From the NCBI GenBank assembly GCA_022226935.1, contig CP092081.1, positions 2,247,351 through 2,311,350 on the forward strand: a stretch of DNA of 64,000 nt, given 5' to 3'. Position numbers and translations under genes: made by a program. Shown here in pieces: positions 49,069-57,744 of this stretch; position 1 is the first letter of the stretch; each line of letters begins with the position of its first letter. The DNA comes from Nitrospira sp. (GTDB taxonomy: Bacteria > Nitrospirota > Nitrospiria > Nitrospirales > Nitrospiraceae). The notes under the pieces were generated by a model. It made no database searches. It saw only the letters and a list, made by a program, of their open reading frames with translations, and was not told the DNA's origin.

Positions 49069-50075
49069 AATTATTTGGCAAAAATCTTGATGAGACAGTC
49101 GCGGTTGTCGCGGAAATCGGTCTCAATCACGAGGGGGATGTTGCCGCTGCCGAACGCCTGATTACTCTTGCCGCACAGTCCGGCGCCGATGCCGTAAAGC
49201 TCCAAACCTACACTCCTGAACGTTACGCGTCCGCATCAGATCCACATCGACTGGCAAGGGTGACACAATTCAATTTGTCAGAGGAGGCTCACTTTCAACT
49301 GGCCACCCACGCTGCAACACTAGGCATTCCACTGTTTTCAACTGCGCTGACAGAAGATGTGGTGGACTTCCTGAGTCGATGGTGTCCAGCCATCAAAATT
49401 GCCAGCGGAGACGTGACCTTCGAACCGGTCATACGAGCGGCGATTCGCACGGGAAAGCCCATCATTCTTTCCACCGGAAACTGCACTACCGAGGAGATTG
49501 ACCAAGCATTGAAATGGTGCAGCATGGAGTTGGATGGGATCTCGCTGAAGGATCGATTGATTGTGATGCACTGTGTCGCGGCCTATCCGGTTCCTATTGA
49601 ACAGGCGAACATTTCGAGTGTGCAGTTTCTCAGGCAGCGATACGGACTAACGACGGGGTATTCCAATCACGTGATCGGCGCGGAGGCTGTACTCGCGGCG
49701 GTTGCGGTGGGGGCACAACTCATTGAGGTTCATTTCACGGACCAACGAGAAGGCCGAGAGTTTCGCGATCATGCGCTCTCATTTGAACCGCACGAACTCA
49801 AAGGCTTGATGGGAAGTGTTGAAAGGGTGAAGGCCAGCTTGGGCCGTTTTGGAAAGGAGATACAACCCTGCGAGCTTCCGTTGAGGGAGGTCATACGAAA
49901 GGGGGTTGTTGCTGCTAGAGCGCTGTCCGCAGAGACGATTCTTTCCGCAGGTGATTTGATGTGGGCGCGTCCGGCAACAGGAATCAAAGCGGCTGAGTGG
50001 CCGGCCCTCATCGGGAAACGCCTTGTGCGTCCGCTCCATCGTGGAGAGCAGATCACATGGGATGAGGTGCGTTGA
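49065..50075 (+). CDS. NeuB/SpsE-family sialic (nonulosonic) acid synthase
   Basis: 336 residues. TIM-barrel part: VAEIGLNHEGDVAAAERLI, GADAVKLQTYTPE, TPLFSTALTE-type segment (PLFSTALTEDVVDFL), IKIASGDVTFEPVI, ILSTGNCTTEEI and TTGYSNHVIGAEAVLAAVA. The C-terminal SAF/antifreeze-like domain starts near RKGVVAARALSAE and has KRLVRPLHRGEQITWDEV. The enzyme condenses phosphoenolpyruvate with a six-carbon amino sugar to a nine-carbon acid (NeuB, PseI, LegI). Which acid it makes is not readable. Confidence 0.92.
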   Translation: MKLFGKNLDETVAVVAEIGLNHEGDVAAAERLITLAAQSGADAVKLQTYTPERYASASDPHRLARVTQFNLSEEAHFQLATHAATLGIPLFSTALTEDVVDFLSRWCPAIKIASGDVTFEPVIRAAIRTGKPIILSTGNCTTEEIDQALKWCSMELDGISLKDRLIVMHCVAAYPVPIEQANISSVQFLRQRYGLTTGYSNHVIGAEAVLAAVAVGAQLIEVHFTDQREGREFRDHALSFEPHELKGLMGSVERVKASLGRFGKEIQPCELPLREVIRKGVVAARALSAETILSAGDLMWARPATGIKAAEWPALIGKRLVRPLHRGEQITWDEVR

Positions 50076-50791
50076 CGATGCGAGTGCTTGTTCTGACGAC
50101 GGATACATTGCACCATTCGTATTTCGTGCAAGAACTCGTTTCGCAGGTGCCCAAGTTGCACGTCATTCTTGAAACTACCGGCGTCCGGCCGCCTTTTGAA
50201 GTGGCCCACTCGTTTGAGCCGGTACGCGATCAATACGAACGGGATATGTGGTTCAAGGGAAGTGAACCGTCGGTGTCGGATTTCGCAGAGGCAACGACAT
50301 GCACGAACGTGAACGATTCCGAGGCAGTGGAGGCCGCAAAGCAGTTTATGCCCGATATCACGGTGGCGTTCGGTATTCGCAAGGCTGAACCGGCTTTGAT
50401 CAGAGCTGCCGGGCCTCGGGTGGTCAATCTTCACGGCGGGGATCCTGAATTTTATCGAGGCCTGGACAGTCATCTCTGGGCGATCTATCACAATGATTTT
50501 AGAAATGTGGTGACAACACTGCATGTGTTGAATGAAGCGCTTGACGACGGGCCGCTCATTGGTATACGCCCTGTCGCACTCTGTCGCGACATGCGTCTCT
50601 ATCAATTGCGGCATCGCAATACTGAAGCGGCGTTGAATCTCATGCGTGTGGCTTTGGAGGAGTTGCAGCGTACGGGCCACATCGCCAGTCGTTCACAGCG
50701 GCAGACGGGGCGATATTACTCTTTCATGCCGGCCGTGTTGAAAGATGTGTGCGTGAAACGATTTGAGAAGTATTGCGCTAAATTAGAATGA
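50072..50791 (+). CDS. Formyltransferase-like protein (Formyl_trans_N)
   Basis: 239 residues. N-terminal RVLVLTTDTLHHSYFVQELV; the catalytic-type loop is VNLHGGDPEFYRGLDSHLW (Asn-x-His plus the Asp/Gly-rich loop), then TTLHVLNEALDDGPLI. This is the pattern of methionyl-tRNA or sugar N-formyltransferases. It lacks a long C-terminal domain. In this cluster it most likely formylates an amino sugar with 10-formyl-THF; that is inferred. It overlaps both neighbours by 4 nt. Confidence 0.8.
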   Translation: MTMRVLVLTTDTLHHSYFVQELVSQVPKLHVILETTGVRPPFEVAHSFEPVRDQYERDMWFKGSEPSVSDFAEATTCTNVNDSEAVEAAKQFMPDITVAFGIRKAEPALIRAAGPRVVNLHGGDPEFYRGLDSHLWAIYHNDFRNVVTTLHVLNEALDDGPLIGIRPVALCRDMRLYQLRHRNTEAALNLMRVALEELQRTGHIASRSQRQTGRYYSFMPAVLKDVCVKRFEKYCAKLE

Positions 50792-51687
50792 ACTACCCGT
50801 CGAGAATCTCCGACAACCATCTTGCCATCTTTCTGTTTCACGGAGTGACGTTGCCCGTCGGTTGTGCCGTCCGCAACTATACCCGGAAGCATATTGAGCG
50901 CGACTACTTTGTGACGGTGCTTCGGCGGTTAAAGCAGGCGGGCACTCCGGTAAGTATGAACGACGTACTCAATCACCGGGAGCTAGGAGTTCCTCTCCCT
51001 CCACGGCCGTTTGCGGTGACGTTCGATGATGGATTCCGCAACAACCTCTCAGTTGCGGCCCCTGTGCTTGTGGATGAGCATGTGCCCGCAACGTTTTACA
51101 TCAGCACGGATTTTGTTGAACGTAACAGGATGTCCTGGATTGATCGAATTGAGTTCGCCGTGGAGCAGTGCGTGTATGCGAAGCTCCAGCTTCCATGGGG
51201 GCAGCGACGGTTTCGTGGGGATGAAGAACGCCGAGCTTTCCTGAGCGAGATCCGGCAGATCGTGAAAAATGACTTGAGGATAGATGGAGAGCAGCTGGCG
51301 ACGGACATACAGGCTCAATTGGGTGTAGCCATCACCTATTCAAGTTCACACCCTCTTGATCAGAAACTGGACTGGAGCGAGGTCCGAACACTTGCGGCTG
51401 AACCGTTGTTTACCGTGGGGGGGCACGGGCACTCTCACGTTATCCTCGACTCTCTCGGTAATCAGGATCTGGAATGTGAGATCGAGACGGGCATGCGGCT
51501 GTTGAAAGAGAAGGCTGCCGTTTACGGGCCGCATTATTCCTACCCGGAAGGCATGCCAAATTGTTACTCCGCGCGGGTCATCGAGGTATTGAAGCGAAGA
51601 GGAATTCGCTGCTGCCCCAGTGCGGTTGATGGTGTGAATGATTCGACTGCCGATCTGTTTCATCTGAAGCGGGTGATGGTCGTCTGA
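50788..51687 (+). CDS. Polysaccharide deacetylase (NodB/CE4 fold)
   Basis: 299 residues. CE4 motifs: IFLFHGVTL, the catalytic FAVTFDDGFRNNLS, GGHGHSHVILDSL (metal His pair), and a C-terminal YSYPEG. No signal peptide or membrane helix is seen, so it is probably cytoplasmic and acts on a precursor sugar or lipid-linked intermediate rather than on finished polymer. It overlaps the formyltransferase-like gene by 4 nt; removal of an acetyl followed by formylation is a possible logic. Confidence 0.85.
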   Translation: MNYPSRISDNHLAIFLFHGVTLPVGCAVRNYTRKHIERDYFVTVLRRLKQAGTPVSMNDVLNHRELGVPLPPRPFAVTFDDGFRNNLSVAAPVLVDEHVPATFYISTDFVERNRMSWIDRIEFAVEQCVYAKLQLPWGQRRFRGDEERRAFLSEIRQIVKNDLRIDGEQLATDIQAQLGVAITYSSSHPLDQKLDWSEVRTLAAEPLFTVGGHGHSHVILDSLGNQDLECEIETGMRLLKEKAAVYGPHYSYPEGMPNCYSARVIEVLKRRGIRCCPSAVDGVNDSTADLFHLKRVMVV

Positions 51688-51736
51688 TTGCCCCTGCGCC
51701 AGTTCAAGACCTGCGTTCATAGATCGTGATGTATTC

Positions 51737-52741
51737 ATGCCCAAGTTAAGAGTTGGAGTCATCGGTCTTGGAGTCGGGGAGAAGCATGCGGAGGCCATTA
51801 CCCGAATTCCAGAGTGCGAGCTGGTTGCCATTTGTGACAACAACCCGGCGACGCTTGCCGCGATAGCGGGTAAATTTCCCGGTGTTGCGGCGCGCGCGTG
51901 CGACACGGATATTCTCGACGATCCCTCCATCGATCTTGTCTGTATTGCCAGTTACGATGACTGCCACTTCTCTCAGACCATTCGGGCTCTGGAACGGGAC
52001 AAGCACGTGTTTGTGGAGAAACCTTTCGTGCTTCATGAGGCGGAGGCCATCCGCGTCAGGGAGCAATTATGCCGTCGTCCGAACCTTCGTTTGTCGTCAA
52101 ATCTGATTTTGCGGCGCTCGCCGCGGTTCCTGGATCTGCGACAGCGCATCCTTGCAGGTCAATTGGGCGCGCTCTACCATCTGGAAGCCGACTACAATTA
52201 TGGGCGCCTCGAAAAAATTACCCAGGGATGGCGAGGGAAACTCCCGTTTTATTCGGCTGTACACGGAGGCGGGGTCCATGTGGCGGATCTTCTGATGTGG
52301 GTGGCGCACGATCGCATTCTCGAAGTGTCGGCGGTAGGGAACGCGCTAGCGAGCCGAGGTTCCGGATTTGGAAATTTTGATAATGTGGTAGCGGTCTTGC
52401 GCTTTGCCAGCGGCGCAGTCGGGAAACTCGGCGTCAACTTCGGTTGCCGATTACCGCATTTTCACACACTGGCTCTGTATGGGACGAAGGCGACGTTTCT
52501 GAACGGGCGGGAATGCGCGTGGGTATATACTTCCGCGGATCCCCATGTTCCGCCGCTCATCTTGGATACCGCATACCCAGGGGTGCATAAGGGTGCGTTG
52601 ATCGAGAGTTTTGTGGCGGCGATTCAAGGACGAGGGGAGGCGGAGGTGAGTGAGGAAGACGTATTTGCGTCTCTCTCCGTGTGCTTCGCGATCGAGCGGA
52701 GTGCACATTCTGGTCTCCCGGTCAAAGTGGAATATGTCTGA
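51737..52741 (+). CDS. Gfo/Idh/MocA family oxidoreductase
   Basis: 334 residues. Rossmann start RVGVIGLGVGEKHAEAI, ASYDDCHFSQTI, KHVFVEKPFVLHEAEAI (EKP signature) and GGGVHVADLLMWVAHD (catalytic-region His). It is distinct from the lipid A operon copy at 18210. It probably oxidises or reduces a nucleotide sugar or an acyl-sugar in this module. It overlaps the downstream GNAT gene by 8 nt. Confidence 0.88.
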   Translation: MPKLRVGVIGLGVGEKHAEAITRIPECELVAICDNNPATLAAIAGKFPGVAARACDTDILDDPSIDLVCIASYDDCHFSQTIRALERDKHVFVEKPFVLHEAEAIRVREQLCRRPNLRLSSNLILRRSPRFLDLRQRILAGQLGALYHLEADYNYGRLEKITQGWRGKLPFYSAVHGGGVHVADLLMWVAHDRILEVSAVGNALASRGSGFGNFDNVVAVLRFASGAVGKLGVNFGCRLPHFHTLALYGTKATFLNGRECAWVYTSADPHVPPLILDTAYPGVHKGALIESFVAAIQGRGEAEVSEEDVFASLSVCFAIERSAHSGLPVKVEYV

Positions 52742-53498
52742 TCAACCGTCGGACGTGTCCGTACCTCATTCCGTACGCGGCCTGTCGATTGTGCCGGATG
52801 CCTGGCTTGCCACCATCATGAACCGTGACGTTCACCGCATAACCGGGGTGTGGGAAGAACAGGAGGAAAACACTCCTCTGCAAGCGCTTCGCCAGCTTAC
52901 CCTGCGGCCTGGCTTTGCCTTCGCCAAGATTGCGACACAAGAAGTGCGTACGAGTCATCAACTGGAACAGTGCGGGTTTCGTATTGTGGATACCGCCCTT
53001 ACGCTGGAGACGCGACGCGTGCGTCATGTCGCGCCAGCCGGCTCTCGGGTGCGGCTCGCGGCATCGAACGATGCGTCGGCGGTCGTGGAGATCGCGAGAC
53101 AGAGCTTCCGTTACTCGCGGTTTCATGTGGATCCCGACATTCCCCCGAGTTTGGCCGACGAAATCAAGGCTCGATGGGCCGGCAATTTCTTCAGCCGGCA
53201 GAGGGGCGACTACATGGTGGTTGCAGAACACGATGGTCGAGTCGTGGGATTCCTTCAGTTGATAGCCGCTGCCGAGCAGGTCCTCATGATCGATCTGGTC
53301 GCCGTCCTATCAGATTTCCGTGGATTAGGATTGGCTGCGGCGATGATTGGGTTCGCGAGCATGGCATGTGGTCATCCAAGAATGGTTCGCGTCGGCACCC
53401 AGAGCGCGAACCTTCCTTCTCTTGCCCTGTATCATACGCTTGGGTTTCAGGTTGTTTCGAGCAGTCATATCTTTCACCACCATGGGCCGTCGCGATAG
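52734..53498 (+). CDS. GNAT-family N-acetyltransferase, WecD-like
   Basis: 254 residues from ATG 52734. The N-terminal ~110 residues are variable; the C-terminal GNAT domain starts near VRLAASNDASAVVEIARQSF, with the acetyl-CoA loop LVAVLSDFRGLGLAAAMIGF and a C-terminal LALYHTLGFQVVSSSHIFH. The two-part layout and the SRFHVDPDIP segment resemble dTDP-fucosamine acetyltransferase WecD, so it probably acetylates an amino-sugar nucleotide. The substrate is inferred. Confidence 0.82.
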   Translation: MSDQPSDVSVPHSVRGLSIVPDAWLATIMNRDVHRITGVWEEQEENTPLQALRQLTLRPGFAFAKIATQEVRTSHQLEQCGFRIVDTALTLETRRVRHVAPAGSRVRLAASNDASAVVEIARQSFRYSRFHVDPDIPPSLADEIKARWAGNFFSRQRGDYMVVAEHDGRVVGFLQLIAAAEQVLMIDLVAVLSDFRGLGLAAAMIGFASMACGHPRMVRVGTQSANLPSLALYHTLGFQVVSSSHIFHHHGPSR

Positions 53499-53553
53499 GT
53501 GCTGCACGCGCAGGCGATGCGACAGGCGCCTTGTCTTCATAGAGAATTGCTGC

Positions 53554-55383
53554 ATGTGCGGGATAGCTGGCTTCATCGGAACACGACGTCTGTCTGAAGA
53601 GACTGCCCGAGATTGTCTCGCGCTGATGCGGCGCCGAGGGCCAGACGCTTCAGGGATGCGTCGCTTTACGACCTCGTCCGGACGGCATGTGGTGTTGATT
53701 CACAGTCGGCTCTCGATCATCGATCTGGATTCCCGATCCGACCAACCCTTCAACGTTGATCGATGCTGGATGGTGCTCAACGGGGAATTGTACAACTATC
53801 GTGAGATCAAACAGCGTCTGGCTGAGGCCGGCATTCCATTTCACACCCAATCCGATACCGAAGTATTTCTGGCCGCTATCTGCCGTGACGGATGGCGTGT
53901 GCTGGATCAAGCGGAAGGGATGTGGTCACTGGCGGTTTACGACGAAGTACAGGAACATTTGACGCTCTCACGTGATCGATTCGGCGAAAAGCCGCTGTAT
54001 GTCGTTCGGTCGTCGGAAGGATTGTATTTCGGATCAGAGGCCAAGTTCCTGTTTGCTCTCATGGGAAGAGTCTTGCCGGTCAACCGGCAACATGTGCGCC
54101 GTTACCTGGTGAACGGATACAAGTCGCTGTATAAGTCGGAGGAGAGATTTTTCGAGGGGCTGGAGGAAGTGCCGCCTGCGGCGGTCCTGCAAATAGATGC
54201 CGAGGGTAAGGAAACGCAGAGTCTGTATTGGGCGCCCGCCTTTCGCCCGGACGAGAGTATGACCTATGAGGACGCCGTAGCGGGGGTCCGAGCGAAGCTT
54301 ATCCACTCAATGGAACTGCGCTTGCGGAGTGACGTGCCGGCCGCATTTTTGATGAGCGGAGGGGTGGACTCCAATGTTCTCATCGGCATTGCGAAGCGGG
54401 TCTTCGGCTATGACGTGCACGGATTTACGATTCTGACGGAAGATGAACGGTATGATGAGTGCGAGATGCTCGATCGGTCGGTCGCTGAATTGGGAGTTCG
54501 GCATACTGGGCTGAAAGTGGACCCGGCCGACTACTTGGACAATATGAAGCTCTTGGTGAAATATCATGATGCGCCGGTGTCGACCATCAGCCATTACGTG
54601 CAATGGCTTCTCCTGCGTGAGGTGCACGCGAAAGGATACAAGATCTGTTTCAGTGGTGTCGGCGCGGATGAGTTGGTGAGCGGTTATTATGATCACTACT
54701 TGATGCATCTGGCTGAGATTCGGAATTTGCCTGAATATGCATCCACACGAGAGGCGTGGCAACAGTATGTCCGACCGCTTGTGAGAAATCCTTACTTGCG
54801 GGATGCAGACTTGTTTGTCACTAACCCTGAGTTTCGAGATCACATTTTCTTGAATAGCGATGAGTTTGCCGGGTATCTCACACAACCCTTCTCCGAACCA
54901 TTCTCCGAATATCACTATGCGGACTCATTGCTTCGAAATCGCATGATGAATGAAATGTTCGTGGAGGCGACCCGGGTCATCCTTCATGAAACCGATCTCA
55001 ACGCCATGTATTTTTCCATTGAAAATCGATCGCCGTATTTGGATCGCCATTTGTTCGAGTTTTGCTATTCGATCCCGACTCGGTATCTGAGTCGAAACGG
55101 CTACAACAAGGTCGTGTTGCGTGATGCAGCGCGAGGACTTGCTCCGGACTGCGTATTGAACGAAAGGCGAAAAGTGGGGTTCAATGCGCCCATTCATGCT
55201 TTTCTCGATCTGAACGATCCCGCAGTGGTGGAGTGGCTGATGGAAGATAGCCCGGTGTTTGATCTGCTCAAGCAAAATAAGATTTCGGAGTTGCTGCGTC
55301 AGCCTCGATTGGCCAATAGCGCAAGCAAATTCCTATTCTATTTTGTCAATGCAAAGGTATTTCTTGAAGAATTTGGTGACTGA
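53554..55383 (+). CDS. AsnB-type glutamine-dependent amidotransferase
   Basis: 609 residues from ATG 53554, placing the glutaminase Cys at position 2 (MCGIAGFIG). The N-terminal Ntn domain has LIHSRLSIIDL, VLNGELYNYREI and SDTEVFLAAI. The synthetase half has PP-loop FLMSGGVDSNVLI (about residue 268) and FSGVGADELVSGYYDHY. Such enzymes move ammonia from glutamine onto a carboxyl group. In polysaccharide clusters they often amidate a sugar acid rather than make asparagine, as expected next to a NeuB-type synthase. A frame extending upstream to 53347 only rereads the GNAT gene. Confidence 0.88.
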   Translation: MCGIAGFIGTRRLSEETARDCLALMRRRGPDASGMRRFTTSSGRHVVLIHSRLSIIDLDSRSDQPFNVDRCWMVLNGELYNYREIKQRLAEAGIPFHTQSDTEVFLAAICRDGWRVLDQAEGMWSLAVYDEVQEHLTLSRDRFGEKPLYVVRSSEGLYFGSEAKFLFALMGRVLPVNRQHVRRYLVNGYKSLYKSEERFFEGLEEVPPAAVLQIDAEGKETQSLYWAPAFRPDESMTYEDAVAGVRAKLIHSMELRLRSDVPAAFLMSGGVDSNVLIGIAKRVFGYDVHGFTILTEDERYDECEMLDRSVAELGVRHTGLKVDPADYLDNMKLLVKYHDAPVSTISHYVQWLLLREVHAKGYKICFSGVGADELVSGYYDHYLMHLAEIRNLPEYASTREAWQQYVRPLVRNPYLRDADLFVTNPEFRDHIFLNSDEFAGYLTQPFSEPFSEYHYADSLLRNRMMNEMFVEATRVILHETDLNAMYFSIENRSPYLDRHLFEFCYSIPTRYLSRNGYNKVVLRDAARGLAPDCVLNERRKVGFNAPIHAFLDLNDPAVVEWLMEDSPVFDLLKQNKISELLRQPRLANSASKFLFYFVNAKVFLEEFGD

Positions 55384-55403
55384 CGAGAACGGTGCTGGTT
55401 ACT

Positions 55404-56525
55404 ATGCTCTATTGCGTGTCATGTGTCTTGCCTGATACTCGTCCCAATCTTACTCTGGGCTCAGATGGGGTGTGTAATGCCTGCCGTGTTCATAGTAGCA
55501 AGACAGAGATTGATTGGAAAAGCCGGGCTGACGCGTTCGATCGGCTGGTTGCGGAGGTCAAGGCTCGAAGTCGCGGATATGACTGCGTGATCCCTGTCAG
55601 CGGTGGGAAGGATAGTACGTGGCAGGTAATTCAGTGTCTGAACGCAGGACTGACGCCGCTTGCCGTAACCTGGAAAACGCCGTCTCGCACCTCTATCGGT
55701 CAGCGGAATCTCGATAATCTTGTCTCTCTTGGCGTAGACCACATCGACTATCAGATTAATCCAAAGGTCGAAAGTCGATTCATGTTGCGCGCGCTCGAAC
55801 GATTCGGAAGCACAGCGATTCCGATGCACTTGGCCTTGTTCAACATTCCGCTTCGCATTGCCGTGAAGTTTGGTATTCAGTTGGTGGTGTGGGGAGAAAA
55901 CTCGGCCTTCGAATATGGGAGTTCGAACCAAGCTCATACGGGGGTGAGATTGGATGAAGAGTGGTATCGCACGTATGGGGTCACTCATGGAACCACGGCC
56001 TCCGACTGGATAGGGGAAGACTTCACGGAAAAGGAATTGGCTGGATACGTGGGACCTCATCCGAATGAATTGGAGCGGAGCGGAACGCACGCGATTTTTC
56101 TTGGGTGGTACTTTCAGTGGGACCCGCAGCACAGTCTTGCCGTGGCGCGCGCACAAGGGTTTCAATCTCAACCAACAGGGGCTCGGACCGGCTACTATGA
56201 TTTTGCCGATATTGACGACGACTTCATCTCGATCCATCACTGGCTAAAGTGGTATAAATTCGGCTTCACTCGCCTCTTCGACAATCTTTCGTTGGAGATT
56301 CGAAACCGGCGTCTCACGCGCGAGCAGGCGATCGCCATTATCCGAGCGCGTGGCGATCAGACGCCTCATGAGGATATCGAGAAGTTCTGCCGTTTCGTCG
56401 GGATAGAGCCGGCTCAGTTTTGGAAGATATGTGAAGCCTTTCGCAATCGCGCGATCTGGAAGAGGCGAGAGTCCGGAGCCTGGTATATGCCGGATTTTTT
56501 GATTGAGGATTGGCACTGGACATGA
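55404..56525 (+). CDS. N-acetyl sugar amidotransferase (PseA/WbpG-like)
   Basis: 373 residues from ATG 55404; GTG 55392 is four codons earlier. N-terminal Cys pairs CVSC and CNAC likely bind zinc. PP-loop CVIPVSGGKDSTWQVI (about residue 65), then VVWGENSAFEYGSS. This group puts an acetamidino group on sugars such as pseudaminic or legionaminic acid derivatives and LPS uronamides, normally using ammonia from HisH/HisF-type partners. None is adjacent; the AsnB-type gene upstream could supply it. It overlaps the next gene in an ATGA. Confidence 0.88.
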   Translation: MLYCVSCVLPDTRPNLTLGSDGVCNACRVHSSKTEIDWKSRADAFDRLVAEVKARSRGYDCVIPVSGGKDSTWQVIQCLNAGLTPLAVTWKTPSRTSIGQRNLDNLVSLGVDHIDYQINPKVESRFMLRALERFGSTAIPMHLALFNIPLRIAVKFGIQLVVWGENSAFEYGSSNQAHTGVRLDEEWYRTYGVTHGTTASDWIGEDFTEKELAGYVGPHPNELERSGTHAIFLGWYFQWDPQHSLAVARAQGFQSQPTGARTGYYDFADIDDDFISIHHWLKWYKFGFTRLFDNLSLEIRNRRLTREQAIAIIRARGDQTPHEDIEKFCRFVGIEPAQFWKICEAFRNRAIWKRRESGAWYMPDFLIEDWHWT

Positions 56526-56905
56526 AATTTTCTCCCAAGGATCCGCCTCGCCGTTTCGAGGTCGGGCATGATGTGCGATTCGAACTTCAGGATTGCGGCA
56601 CGGCCTACATGCTGCCGGACGAACAGATCACCTTTGTGACGGAATCAGGGTCGGAATATGATGTCGTCCGCAAAGATTGGGGCTTCTATGCGACACCGTC
56701 GCTCAACGGTCGGCTTCCGCAGTGCGGCTTCCACGCAGCCCTGGTGGTGAATGACTCGCGCCGCTATTACGTGTTGCTGGTAGAGATCGGGAAAGAGGAG
56801 CCATTTGCCGCATACTGCTCGCAGGAACGACTACGAGTGGTGGCGTGGTTGAATCATACCGACCAGGTGGAGGCGATGTTCGGCGGCTCCGTGGATCGTC
56901 AATGA
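56522..56905 (+). CDS. Conserved-looking small protein of unknown function
   Basis: 127 residues, ATG in the overlap with the amidotransferase stop; TGAGGAT precedes it. I do not recognise a family. It has no signal peptide or membrane helix. It is beta-rich in appearance: FEVGHDVRFELQDCGTAYML, QITFVTESGSEYDVV, WGFYATPSLNGRL, and RRYYVLLVEIGKEEPF. It overlaps the methyltransferase that follows. Coupling on both sides suggests it works with the amidotransferase, perhaps as an accessory subunit. Confidence 0.7.
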   Translation: MKFSPKDPPRRFEVGHDVRFELQDCGTAYMLPDEQITFVTESGSEYDVVRKDWGFYATPSLNGRLPQCGFHAALVVNDSRRYYVLLVEIGKEEPFAAYCSQERLRVVAWLNHTDQVEAMFGGSVDRQ

Positions 56906-57744
56906 TGCGTCCCACCCTGCACTGCCCCTGCAATTTGAACTACTGCGAGACCGTGTTTCGCTATGCTGCCCCCCCGCCAGGCGAAATGCGCATCGATCTC
57001 GGGGCGCAAACGTATCAGCGCGCCTATTTGCGCTGTGCCCTCTGTCGGCACTGGTACTCAGAGAACCCCCTCGATCTCTCACGTCTGTATGACAGCGCAT
57101 ACGTCAGCGCGACGTATGGAGAAAAATTTCGGGAGACCTTTCAGCGAATTCTTGCTCTTCCTTCAGAAAGCTCTGATAACGCCGCACGGGTCGCCAGGGT
57201 GCTTCAATTTGTCCGTGCGCAAAATTTGCCGTCCGGCAGCGCCCCCACGCTTCTCGACATCGGTTCGGGGCTCGGCGTGTTTCCTTATCGGATGAAAGAG
57301 GCCGGATGGGACTGCACCGTGCTCGATCCTGATGCCCGAGCAGTTGAGCATGCGACGACTGTGGTCGGCGTGAGAGCGATCAAGGGCGACTTCCTTGCAA
57401 TCACTCCCGAACAGACTGGAACATTTGATCTGGTCACATTTAATAAAGTTCTAGAGCATGTGTTGGATCCGGTTCGTATGCTGGAGCGAGTGGCGAGTTT
57501 TCTGAGGACGAATGGGTGGATCTATATCGAACTGCCTGATGGTGAAGTTGCCTCACATCATGGGTCGCAGCGCGAAGAGTTTTTCATCGAACATCACCAT
57601 GTCTTCAGCGCTGGCTCACTCAGCATGTTGGCTGAGCGGGCAGGGTTTCTGACCTTGTCTGTCGAGCGGCTGCATGAACCCAGTGGAAAATTCACGTTGT
57701 GCGCATTCCTTGCGCCGAAATCTATCCTGCCGGCTGCACCGTGA
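56902..57744 (+). CDS. Class I SAM-dependent methyltransferase with N-terminal Cys pair
   Basis: 280 residues. An N-terminal zinc-type segment has LHCPCNLNYC and LRCALCRHWYSE, followed by the SAM loop LLDIGSGLGVFPYRMKEAG, CTVLDPDARAVEH, and FDLVTFNKVLEHVLDP. The Cys-rich plus methyltransferase layout is like sugar methyltransferases (Methyltransf_13/23 group). It probably O-methylates a glycan sugar. The start is the ATG at 56902 in the overlap; a longer in-frame start at 56845 would run inside the previous gene. Confidence 0.85.
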   Translation: MMRPTLHCPCNLNYCETVFRYAAPPPGEMRIDLGAQTYQRAYLRCALCRHWYSENPLDLSRLYDSAYVSATYGEKFRETFQRILALPSESSDNAARVARVLQFVRAQNLPSGSAPTLLDIGSGLGVFPYRMKEAGWDCTVLDPDARAVEHATTVVGVRAIKGDFLAITPEQTGTFDLVTFNKVLEHVLDPVRMLERVASFLRTNGWIYIELPDGEVASHHGSQREEFFIEHHHVFSAGSLSMLAERAGFLTLSVERLHEPSGKFTLCAFLAPKSILPAAP

